A DNA stretch of 5,712 nt from Candidatus Phascolarctobacterium caballi (GCA_018065225.1 JAGHTS010000201.1:1-5712), one strand, 5' to 3'. Positions 1 to 5,670 are shown, counted from the stretch's first letter. The notes: generated by a model from the sequence alone, not told the origin. Numbers and translations: made by a program.

Positions 1-14
1 ATTTTATCCTCCTT
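1..14 (-). promoter_or_regulatory. Shine-Dalgarno of a gene starting just off the left edge
   Basis: Read on the minus strand, AAGGAGG (8-14) is followed by a 7-nt spacer (7-1) that reaches the window edge, so a start codon is expected in the next three bases outside. With the promoter at 34-62 this marks a separate downstream gene on the same strand. Nothing of its coding sequence is in the window, so its function is unknown. Confidence 0.65.
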
Positions 15-33
15 ACTTTTAATTTGTATTGTT

Positions 34-62
34 ATTTTATATAATTTGCTATGATTTGTCAA
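34..62 (-). promoter_or_regulatory. sigma-70/sigma-A type promoter for the gene off the left edge
   Basis: On the minus strand a consensus -35 TTGACA (57-62) is separated by 17 nt from TAAAAT (34-39). This predicts a start near 27 and a leader of about 27 nt that contains the Shine-Dalgarno at 8-14. The promoter lies downstream of the terminator at 144-177, so the next gene is a separate transcription unit from the porin pair. A small inverted repeat, ATTTGT-4-ACAAAT (54-69), overlaps the -35 and could be an operator, but it is too short to be convincing. The remaining stretch 63-143 shows only AT-rich sequence and a 9-bp direct repeat. Confidence 0.7.
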
Positions 63-143
63 TACAAATAACGGCAATCCCGCTTTAACACTAATAGCAA
101 AAACATTTTACAAAATTATTCTTGATAAATTATTCATTTACTC

Positions 144-177
144 AAAAAAAGAGAGTTGCCCAAGCAACTCTCTTTTT
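144..177 (-). terminator. intrinsic terminator after the OmpM-like gene pair
   Basis: A perfect 14-bp inverted repeat (146-159 with 164-177) has a 4-nt loop. On the minus strand it is followed by a run of Ts (complement of the A run 144-150). It begins 21 nt past the stop codon of the gene at 199-1536, the expected position for rho-independent termination. The stem has A/T tracts at both ends, so it could also work on the plus strand, but no plus-strand gene is present. Confidence 0.9.
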
Positions 178-198
178 GAATGTTTTAACAAATTGATG

Positions 199-1536
199 TT
201 AGAACAGGAACCACAACTGGCTATATACTTTGCGGTCAGTAAGTTTATGTCCAAGAACTTTTCCTTTAGATTCTGTATCATAGTAATCCACATCCAAGAA
301 AATGTTTTTAGCAAAAGTATAACTGCCACCGACTCCCCAACCTTCATATCCGCCATAGGCATCAAAGTTAGTGCAATCATAGGTCGGATACAGCCAAACA
401 TTTTGCGGTTGGTCAAAATATCTTGCACGCAATCCCCAGGTACCTGCTTTGGAGGGATCAGCACCTTTAAAGTTCAATTGTGCAAAGAAACCGTCTTTGG
501 AACCAATGCCTTTGCCTGTTTCCATATCATAAGCAACACGGTCATCAGTCCACATATAACGATAGGTCAAACCCCAATCCTTATCAATAGCCCAATCAGC
601 ATTTACGCTGTAAATATTACGTTCAAAACCAGCTTGATAATCAGAGAAGCCGTCTACACCCCAGGTTCCAGTAGTCTTGAAATAGTTAAATGCAAAATCA
701 ATTGCTTTATACTTGGTAGATGCCCCTAAAATATAGAGACGGGCATCATCTTGATAACCAAAAGGAATTTCTGCAACCTTATCAGCTGTGTTCTGTCCAA
801 ATACATTACCATTATCTTTATATTTGCCACGAACAAACGTTCCATAAGCATCACCACTCCACTTGGAAGCGACACCAAAAACTTTGAAGAATTTAAAATC
901 ATAGGATGCTTGCACACCGTCAATCATATCATCAAGGATAGTATCATTGATAAAGAACTCGTTCCAATGACCTGCACGCACTTTTAAGCCGCCAAGACGA
1001 CCGTCAAAATAAGCACGTTTTAATTCAAGTTTATCTGCCGTACTGTCACTGCTGCTGTTACCAAATGATTTATAATTCTGTAACATACCAGTGTATGTCC
1101 AGTTATCATTAACCTTGCCTTCTACAAACAAACGGGAACGCAAGCCATGGTCTGTACCTCTGCCGCCCCTTCCGTTATTGTCTGAATAATCATAACGGAT
1201 TTGACCTGTAACTTTTACATTGTCAACTTTCTTTTCCAATTTGGAAACGCGTACGCCCAATGCATCCAATTCGTCAGCAAATTCTGCAGCCAATTTGTCA
1301 ACATTAGCGCCTTTTGCCATTGCTTTGGCAACGATTTGTGCCATTTCATAACGGGTCATGAGTTTTTCACCGCCAAAAGTAGCACCATAACCATCAACTA
1401 CACCGGCAGCAACCAATTTGTTAATGGAATCGTAAGCCCAATGCCCTGCTGCCACATCACTGAAAGGATTGGCTGCATAAGCGGAAGCGGTTACGCCCAT
1501 TGCCATAGCCATTGCCAATACTAAAGATTTTTTCAT
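199..1536 (-). CDS. OmpM-like outer-membrane porin with SLH domain (downstream paralogue)
   Basis: The predicted protein has 445 residues. Residues 1-21/22 are a Sec signal peptide (MKKSLVLA..., cleavage after AYA or AYAA). Residues 24-73 form one SLH domain (NPFSDV, GHWAYDSI, MTRYEMAQIV), 78-108 an amphipathic coiled coil (LAAEF..LDALGVRVSKLEKKV), and about 109-445 a barrel of alternating aromatic/polar strands ending in Phe. In the OmpM/Mep45 family the SLH domain binds polyamine-modified peptidoglycan and the barrel is a trimeric diffusion pore, so this protein probably tethers the outer membrane and admits small solutes; specificity cannot be read. The ATG at 1536 is chosen because TAGGAG lies 8 nt upstream; the in-frame GTG at 1545 overlaps that site. 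The only Cys is residue 388, in a predicted loop. The gene follows its paralogue by 88 nt and is followed by a strong terminator, so co-transcription is likely. Confidence 0.92.
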   Translation of the reverse strand: MKKSLVLAMAMAMGVTASAYAANPFSDVAAGHWAYDSINKLVAAGVVDGYGATFGGEKLMTRYEMAQIVAKAMAKGANVDKLAAEFADELDALGVRVSKLEKKVDNVKVTGQIRYDYSDNNGRGGRGTDHGLRSRLFVEGKVNDNWTYTGMLQNYKSFGNSSSDSTADKLELKRAYFDGRLGGLKVRAGHWNEFFINDTILDDMIDGVQASYDFKFFKVFGVASKWSGDAYGTFVRGKYKDNGNVFGQNTADKVAEIPFGYQDDARLYILGASTKYKAIDFAFNYFKTTGTWGVDGFSDYQAGFERNIYSVNADWAIDKDWGLTYRYMWTDDRVAYDMETGKGIGSKDGFFAQLNFKGADPSKAGTWGLRARYFDQPQNVWLYPTYDCTNFDAYGGYEGWGVGGSYTFAKNIFLDVDYYDTESKGKVLGHKLTDRKVYSQLWFLF

Positions 1537-1544
1537 ATTTTTCA

Positions 1545-1550
1545 CTCCTA
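1545..1550 (-). promoter_or_regulatory. Shine-Dalgarno that fixes the start of the downstream OmpM-like gene
   Basis: TAGGAG on the minus strand stands 8 nt before the ATG at 1536. It rules out the GTG at 1543-1545, which shares a base with the site and would add only three residues (V/M-K-N) in front of the signal peptide. Confidence 0.8.
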
Positions 1551-1564
1551 AATTTCATTTAACT

Positions 1565-1594
1565 TTTGCAGGCGGCGGTTATGCCGCCTGCAAA
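1565..1594 (-). promoter_or_regulatory. GC-rich intercistronic hairpin between the two porin genes
   Basis: A perfect 12-bp inverted repeat (1565-1576 with 1583-1594) with a 6-nt loop lies 30 nt past the stop of the upstream porin gene and 28 nt before the start codon of the downstream one. The stem is rich in G and C. On the minus strand it is followed by AGTTAAATG rather than a U-tract, so it is a poor intrinsic terminator. Inference: it may protect the 3' end of the upstream message, act as a processing boundary, or attenuate transcription so that the two porins are made at different levels. Confidence 0.55.
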
Positions 1595-1624
1595 GAATTT
1601 ACATTATAATCTGTATTACCTAAA

Positions 1625-2866
1625 TTAGAATGTGAAGATAACTTCGCCCCAAACGGTGCGAGCATGTTTTTTATCTCCTTCACGGTCTTGGAGATCATAG
1701 TAACGGAGACCGCCTACAATATTCTTGGCGAATGTGTAGTTGCCGCCAAATTCCCAACCTTTGAATCCATCAGCAGGTAACTTCAAATCAGGATTGTGTG
1801 CCGCATAAACCAAAATGGACGGACTGATCATAGTGTACAAAGGACGGTCTTGGTAATTAGCCCATAAGCCCCAGGTTCCGGGTTTTGCGGCTTTGGCACC
1901 ACGATAGTTCAAGCTGATGGAGTAACCATTCTTGTCGTTATCCTTGTCTTTTGCATTATCTCCATGGAAATATTCACCAGCCAATTTCAAGTCCTTTACA
2001 ACAGGATAATCCAAAGCGAGAGTCCAAATTTCACCTACACCCAAACCTTTTGGCTCCTTAGAATCAACTTTCCAATAGGAAATCGCAGTACCCATTCTTT
2101 CAAATTTGGTGTCAATCTTTGCCATATATACGCGGTCGCTGTCTTCCGTAGCAGTACCATAACCAACTTTATCGGTCTTCAAGTTTTTCATTGCCCAACC
2201 AGTAACATTGATACCCTTGAAAGAATATTTTGCTTCCAAGCCATCTGCTTCGCTATCAATCATGGTAGCAACGTTAAAGTATTTGCGACCGCCGGAAACC
2301 TTAACACCGCCAATACGTCCGTCAACCCAAGCACGTTTCAAAATGATATCATCAGCTTTAGCATTGCCAGAAACCATGTAACGGTCATTTTCCAACATAC
2401 CAGTATATTTCCAATTGTTGTTAATTCCACCATTCACAAACAAACGGGTACGGAAACGATTATAAGAAGCAGATTTTGCGCCATTGTGATTTCCATCACC
2501 CTTATTAGCTCCCTTGTAGCTGTAACGGATGTTGCCAGTGATTTTTACATTGTCAACTTTCTTTTCCAATTTTGCAACACGTACACCCAATGCGTCCAAT
2601 TCGTCAGCAAATTCAGCAGCCAATTTGTCGCAGTTAGCGCCTTTTGCCATTGCTTTTGCAACGATTTGAGCCATTTCATAACGGGTCATCAATTTTTCTC
2701 CGCCAAATACGGAACCATAGCCGTCAATTACACCAGCTTTTTCCAATTGGGAAATGCTGTCATAAGCCCAATGACCAGCAGGTACATCGGAAAACGGATT
2801 TGCGGCGTATGCAGATGCAGTCACGCCCATAGCCATAGCCATAGCTAAAACCAAAGACTTTTTCAT
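1625..2866 (-). CDS. OmpM-like outer-membrane porin with SLH domain (upstream paralogue)
   Basis: The predicted protein has 413 residues with the same layout as its neighbour: signal peptide 1-21/22, SLH domain 24-73 (NPFSDVPAGHWAYDSI, MTRYEMAQIV), coiled coil 78-108, then a barrel from about 109 to the terminal Phe. The first 28 residues match the paralogue and the anchor region differs at only about a dozen positions, whereas the barrels diverge widely apart from blocks such as GTWGL and YTFAKNI. By family knowledge it tethers the outer membrane to peptidoglycan and forms a pore; substrate preference is unknown. The ATG at 2866 is chosen because GGAGGAG lies 7 nt upstream; the frame stays open to a GTG at 2953, but that would put 29 non-signal residues ahead of the signal peptide. 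Cys79, its only cysteine, sits at the head of the coiled coil where the paralogue has Val. It has its own strong promoter (3024-3051) and a long leader. Confidence 0.92.
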   Translation of the reverse strand: MKKSLVLAMAMAMGVTASAYAANPFSDVPAGHWAYDSISQLEKAGVIDGYGSVFGGEKLMTRYEMAQIVAKAMAKGANCDKLAAEFADELDALGVRVAKLEKKVDNVKITGNIRYSYKGANKGDGNHNGAKSASYNRFRTRLFVNGGINNNWKYTGMLENDRYMVSGNAKADDIILKRAWVDGRIGGVKVSGGRKYFNVATMIDSEADGLEAKYSFKGINVTGWAMKNLKTDKVGYGTATEDSDRVYMAKIDTKFERMGTAISYWKVDSKEPKGLGVGEIWTLALDYPVVKDLKLAGEYFHGDNAKDKDNDKNGYSISLNYRGAKAAKPGTWGLWANYQDRPLYTMISPSILVYAAHNPDLKLPADGFKGWEFGGNYTFAKNIVGGLRYYDLQDREGDKKHARTVWGEVIFTF

Positions 2867-2873
2867 GTTTTTT

Positions 2874-2880
2874 CTCCTCC
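2874..2880 (-). promoter_or_regulatory. Shine-Dalgarno that fixes the start of the upstream OmpM-like gene
   Basis: GGAGGAG on the minus strand is 7 nt before the ATG at 2866. This near-ideal site supports the start at the signal peptide (MKKSLV) and rejects the in-frame GTG at 2953. Confidence 0.85.
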
Positions 2881-2905
2881 AAGAATTAAAAATAATTTTT
2901 ACAAA

Positions 2906-3000
2906 GTCCCTTCCGCAGCCGCCTGCCTGTGAGTGTTGCCTTGTTTCCACCACTTCGTGCCGCCGCTTGCAGAACTTGTTTGCAAATTTTGATAAGGGAC
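2906..3000 (-). promoter_or_regulatory. candidate structured 5' leader of the porin operon
   Basis: The promoter at 3024-3051 predicts a start near 3017 and so a 5' untranslated region of about 150 nt. Within it, GTCCCTT and AAGGGAC (2994-3000 with 2906-2912) can pair as a 7-bp closing stem around 81 nt. Inside lie possible smaller stems: 2967-2971 with 2981-2985 (5 bp), 2915-2918 with 2923-2926 (4 bp, four-base loop) and 2951-2953 with 2957-2959 (3 bp). The interior is much richer in G and C than the flanks. I do not recognise it as a known riboswitch class. It may be a cis-regulatory or mRNA-stabilising leader, or simply long untranslated sequence; the inner stems are short and the fold is unverified. 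Confidence 0.4.
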
Positions 3001-3023
3001 ACCACGCCCACTTATCTGCGTAT

Positions 3024-3051
3024 ATTATAATATAGATTTTATTTTTGTCAA
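3024..3051 (-). promoter_or_regulatory. strong sigma-70/sigma-A type promoter of the porin operon
   Basis: On the minus strand a consensus TTGACA (3046-3051) and a consensus TATAAT (3024-3029) are 16 nt apart. Both hexamers are perfect, which fits an abundant outer-membrane protein. The predicted start is near 3017. The -35 lies only 42 nt past the ppsA stop codon, with no hairpin terminator between, so ppsA transcripts may run through this promoter. Confidence 0.85.
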
Positions 3052-3093
3052 GTGACTAAACATCTACATTATAATCAGCCCTCACAAAAGATT

Positions 3094-5196
3094 TTACCAC
3101 TGCAAATCTTCTGCCTCAACTTTGCCCCTGCCTGTGGCGGCGTCCAACATAATTCTTTGTTCCAGTTGTGCAACCAGTTTTTTGGTAAATTTCACGGTAT
3201 CGGGATTTACGGAAATACTGTCAATACCGCTCTTAACCAAAAATTCACAAAATTCAGGGTACACACTGGGTGCCTGCCCACAAATGGAAACTGTCTTGCC
3301 GCCTGCGTGGGCAACTTCAATCAAATGACGGACAGCACGGCGGACTGCCAAATTGCGTTCGTCATAAATATGGGAAACTGTATCATTGTCACGGTCACAT
3401 CCCAAAATCAACATGGTCAGGTCATTTGACCCGATGGAGTAACCGTCCACAAACTCATTAAACTGGTCTGCCAAGATTACATTGGAAGGAATTTCTGCCA
3501 TCAGCCAAACTTTGAAATCTTTGCTGCGTTGCAAACCACATTCTGCCATAATGCCGGTAACTTTGCGTGCTTCATCTGTGTTGCGGCAGAAAGGAATCAT
3601 CACATGCAAGTTTTTCAAACCAAATTCTTCCCTTACCTTGCGGACTGCGGCACATTCCAACTTAAAGCCCTCAATATATTTGGGGTCATAGTAACGGCTG
3701 GCACCACGCCACCCCAACAATGCGCTGGGTTCGTAGGGTTCAAATTCATCCCCGCCTTTCAAATCACGATATTCGCTGGATTTGAAGTCACTGAAACGCA
3801 AGGTTACAGGACGGGGGCTCATTGCCTGACAAACTTTGCGGATTCCGTCCGCCAACATATCCACAACTTTTTCCGGATGACCTGTTTTAAGCAAATACAA
3901 AGGATGCTCGTGAATATAGGTTGTCCAAATAAATTCTTCACGCATCAGACCAATACCATCACAGGGCAAAGCACTGTATTTTTCTGCCAAATCGGGGTCG
4001 CCCAAATTCATATAAATTTTTGTACCCGTCGGCGGGAAGGTTTCTGCCTGAACTGTAGCCGGGACAACTGCATTTGCCGCAGCAGGTTTTTCTTCCTCAA
4101 TCAGTCCTTCATAAACTACTCCGTGTGTAGCGTCAACTGTCACATCAATACCGTCTTTGATTGCAGAAGTGGCAGCCGCACCGCGACTTTTTGTTCCCAC
4201 AATACAGGGAATACCCAATTCACGGGATACTATGGAAGCGTGACAGGTCATACCGCCGCTGTCCGTCACAATGGCTTTGGCTTTTTTCATGGCAGGCACC
4301 CAGTCAGGGGCAGTCATTTCTGTTACCAAAATTTCACCTTGCTTAAAATCATCTATATGGCTGGGGTCAAGAATTACATGGACTTTGCCACAGGCACTGC
4401 CCGGAGATGCGGGCAACCCTTTGACGATGACGTTACGGTCAACTTTCATCCCTTGTACAGTATTACTTTCCGTTTTCTTTTCTTTGTTGCGGCGGCTCCA
4501 TACTGTTTCCGGACGGGCCTGCAAAATCCACAACTTGCCGTCACGCTCGTCTACGCCCCATTCCATATCCATATAACATCCATAATGCTGTTCAATGCGT
4601 TTGGCATAGGTTGCCAATTCCAAAATCTGGGCGTCCGTCAGTTTTTGCAAACTTACTTCTTTTTTGGGTACCCGCACTTCCACACAATCGCCGTCTTCTT
4701 TACGGATAAGTTTTATATCTTGGTCATTAACATTCTTTTCAACAATTTTGCCCTCTGCTTTGGAAACAGTATAGTTGTCAGGGGTAACGGTACCTTGTAC
4801 AACATATTCTCCCAATCCCCAAGCACCTTCAATAAGAATGTTCTTGTCATCACCAGTAGCCACATTAACCGTGAACATAACACCGGACGCCTTGCTGAAA
4901 ACCATCATTTGAACGGCAGCACTCAAAGCCACACTCATGTGGTCAAAACCCTGTTTTTCACGATAATACACCGCACGGTCAGTAAAACAGGAAGCATAGC
5001 ACTCTTTTACTTTTTGCACGACCACATCTGCACCCTTAACATTAAGATATGTATCTTGCTGTCCTGCAAAAGAGGCATCAGGCAAATCTTCTGCTGTGGC
5101 GCTGGAACGGACTGCCACAAACGGGTCTTTCTGTTTCATTTTTTTGCCCAACTCGTCATAAGCTGCCGCAATCGCTTTTTGCAAGTCAGCAGGCAT
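3094..5196 (-). CDS. ppsA: phosphoenolpyruvate synthase, main part (frameshifted from its N-terminus)
   Basis: PEP synthase converts pyruvate, ATP and water to PEP, AMP and phosphate in the cytoplasm, feeding gluconeogenesis. This 700-codon frame holds nearly all of the enzyme. Residues 1-235 continue the ATP-grasp domain (VAVRSSATAEDLPDASFAGQ at 27-46, ILQARPE at 224-230). About 260-350 is the swivelling phosphohistidine domain with GGMTCHAS, catalytic His319. An Ala/Pro-rich linker covers about 368-390. The rest is the C-terminal PEP-binding barrel (RFSDFKSSEY 467-476, GYSIGSNDLTML 585-596, ICGQAPS with catalytic Cys639). The ATG at 5196 has no convincing Shine-Dalgarno and lies in mid-domain, so it is probably not a natural start. 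The preceding 94 residues are in another frame at 5186-5482; joining them gives about 795 residues, close to E. coli PpsA (792). Family assignment is secure; whether an active enzyme is made depends on the frameshift. Confidence 0.93.
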   Translation of the reverse strand: MPADLQKAIAAAYDELGKKMKQKDPFVAVRSSATAEDLPDASFAGQQDTYLNVKGADVVVQKVKECYASCFTDRAVYYREKQGFDHMSVALSAAVQMMVFSKASGVMFTVNVATGDDKNILIEGAWGLGEYVVQGTVTPDNYTVSKAEGKIVEKNVNDQDIKLIRKEDGDCVEVRVPKKEVSLQKLTDAQILELATYAKRIEQHYGCYMDMEWGVDERDGKLWILQARPETVWSRRNKEKKTESNTVQGMKVDRNVIVKGLPASPGSACGKVHVILDPSHIDDFKQGEILVTEMTAPDWVPAMKKAKAIVTDSGGMTCHASIVSRELGIPCIVGTKSRGAAATSAIKDGIDVTVDATHGVVYEGLIEEEKPAAANAVVPATVQAETFPPTGTKIYMNLGDPDLAEKYSALPCDGIGLMREEFIWTTYIHEHPLYLLKTGHPEKVVDMLADGIRKVCQAMSPRPVTLRFSDFKSSEYRDLKGGDEFEPYEPSALLGWRGASRYYDPKYIEGFKLECAAVRKVREEFGLKNLHVMIPFCRNTDEARKVTGIMAECGLQRSKDFKVWLMAEIPSNVILADQFNEFVDGYSIGSNDLTMLILGCDRDNDTVSHIYDERNLAVRRAVRHLIEVAHAGGKTVSICGQAPSVYPEFCEFLVKSGIDSISVNPDTVKFTKKLVAQLEQRIMLDAATGRGKVEAEDLQW

Positions 5197-5209
5197 TTCT
5201 TTTTTTCAT
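5186..5209 (-). other. ppsA: frameshift site in ppsA at a seven-A run
   Basis: On the minus strand an ATG (5209-5207) is followed by seven As (complement of 5200-5206). With seven, the frame reads MKKRNAC and stops. With six it would read MKKEMPADLQ and continue into the rest of PEP synthase. The defect is thus one extra base, equivalent to a +1 shift. A -1 slip on the A run would not restore the frame. Causes may be a homopolymer sequencing error, a real phase-variable or inactivating insertion, or transcript slippage on the A run; the intact downstream domains favour an error or a very recent event. Confidence 0.85.
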
Positions 5210-5482
5210 AATTGCCTCACGGATTTTTTTGCAGACCCGACGCAACAAAGCACTGTCCTCCACATCCGTAAGTTCTGCCAACATTTTTTCCAAATCTTTG
5301 TCCAAACCTGACTTTTCAAAAAAATAACGGTAGGCATAGGCAGTGGTAGCAAAACCATAAGGGACAGGCACATCCACTTTGGCTGTCATCTCACCCAAAG
5401 AACTGGACTTGCCGACTACAAAATCCACATCCTTACGCTCCAATTGTTCAAACCACAATAAAAATTCTTTGTCCTTTTGCAT
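5186..5482 (-). CDS. ppsA: phosphoenolpyruvate synthase, N-terminal fragment
   Basis: This 98-codon frame is the start of PEP synthase. Residues 1-94 carry the beginning of the ATP-grasp (PPDK N-terminal) domain, with the glycine/lysine motif GKSSSLGEM at 24-32 and VPVPYGFATTAYAY at 38-51, which resemble GKNASLGEM and VPNGFATTADAF in E. coli PpsA. The ATG at 5482 has a good AAAAGGAG (5490-5497) 7 nt upstream and is the true gene start. After IREAIMKK the frame changes to RNAC and stops at 5186, overlapping the main frame by 11 nt. On its own this piece cannot bind ATP or catalyse the reaction. It is best read as the 5' end of one ppsA gene interrupted by a +1 frame change. Confidence 0.9.
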   Translation of the reverse strand: MQKDKEFLLWFEQLERKDVDFVVGKSSSLGEMTAKVDVPVPYGFATTAYAYRYFFEKSGLDKDLEKMLAELTDVEDSALLRRVCKKIREAIMKKRNAC

Positions 5483-5489
5483 TTTTATA

Positions 5490-5497
5490 CTCCTTTT
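5490..5497 (-). promoter_or_regulatory. Shine-Dalgarno that fixes the ppsA start
   Basis: AAAAGGAG on the minus strand ends 7 nt before the ATG at 5482. It gives the N-terminal fragment a natural initiation site, in contrast to the ATG at 5196, which has only A-rich sequence before it. Confidence 0.8.
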
Positions 5498-5502
5498 CTA
5501 AA

Positions 5503-5542
5503 ATAATAATTGCAAATAGTGTATGCTATTTGCAATTATTAT
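5503..5542. promoter_or_regulatory. 40-bp palindrome (probable operator) over the ppsA promoter
   Basis: The 17-bp arms 5503-5519 and 5526-5542 are perfect inverted repeats around a 6-nt centre (5520-5525). The right arm covers most of the -10 hexamer (5538-5543), and the whole element runs from about -12 to about +29 relative to the predicted start near 5531. Because transcription would begin inside it, the full hairpin cannot form in the mRNA, so a DNA site for a dimeric or tetrameric repressor is the simplest reading. A shorter stem of 6-8 bp (5526-5533 with 5512-5519) could still form at the very 5' end of the transcript. The regulator is not in the window and is not identified. Confidence 0.65.
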
Positions 5543-5565
5543 AACACAATAAAAACTTTTGGCAA
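5538..5565 (-). promoter_or_regulatory. ppsA promoter with extended -10
   Basis: On the minus strand TTGCCA (5560-5565) is 16 nt from TATAAT (5538-5543). The -10 is preceded by TGT, giving an extended -10 (TGTTATAAT). The predicted start near 5531 leaves a leader of about 48 nt. Repeats of TTGCCA upstream and the palindrome at 5503-5542 suggest that this promoter is regulated. Confidence 0.75.
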
Positions 5566-5583
5566 GGGGTGGCAAGTTGCCAA
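5559..5583. repeat. TTGGCAA repeats around the ppsA -35
   Basis: TTGGCAA (5559-5565) and TTGCCAA (5577-5583) form a 7-bp inverted repeat with an 11-nt spacer. A third copy, TGGCAA at 5570-5575, makes a tighter palindrome TGGCAA-g-TTGCCA (5570-5582). One copy is itself the -35 hexamer. The spacing places the cluster at about -29 to -52 from the predicted start, where regulators often bind. Function is inferred only. Confidence 0.45.
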
Positions 5584-5631
5584 TTCAAAATCAAATGCCT
5601 TTTCAAAGCGAAAAGTGCAAAAAGTCAAAGT

Positions 5632-5670
5632 AAAAATCACGTGATATTTGTTAAATATCACGTGATTTTT
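5632..5670 (-). terminator. intrinsic terminator, probably for a gene beyond the right edge
   Basis: A perfect 18-bp inverted repeat (5632-5649 with 5653-5670) with a 3-nt loop has an A tract at one end and a T tract at the other, so it can terminate in both directions. The stem is AT-rich apart from a CACGTG core. Since genes here run leftward, it most likely ends a minus-strand gene to the right and insulates the ppsA promoter. In one minus-strand frame a TAA at 5698-5700 lies 28 nt before it, but only four codons precede that stop, too few to call a gene. Confidence 0.8.

Noticed and set aside
113..135. Direct repeat AAATTATTC (113-121 and 127-135)
   Set aside because: Nine AT-rich bases repeated at 14-nt spacing are weak evidence, and no third copy or palindrome accompanies them.
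1964..2848. Open plus-strand frame (294 codons) opposite the upstream porin gene
   Set aside because: It is antisense to a clear signal-peptide/SLH/barrel protein, and its composition is that of a complementary-strand shadow; no promoter or Shine-Dalgarno was seen for it.
2867..2953. Upstream extension of the upstream porin gene from a GTG at 2953
   Set aside because: It would place 29 non-hydrophobic residues before an ordinary signal peptide, overlap the leader, and ignore the near-perfect Shine-Dalgarno at 2874-2880.
2979..2987. TTGCAAAT in the porin leader, also found in the ppsA palindrome arms
   Set aside because: An 8-base AT-rich match without the inverted partner is not enough to propose a shared regulator.
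5197..5209. Programmed -1 ribosomal frameshift on the A run in ppsA
   Set aside because: The main frame lies +1 (or -2) from the N-terminal frame, so a -1 slip at the A run does not enter it. No downstream stimulatory structure was evident either.
3529..5211. Long open plus-strand frame (560 codons) opposite ppsA
   Set aside because: It is fully antisense to the conserved PEP synthase, is rich in Cys, Phe, His and Asn as expected of a shadow frame, has no recognisable domain, and spans the frameshift only because it lies on the other strand.
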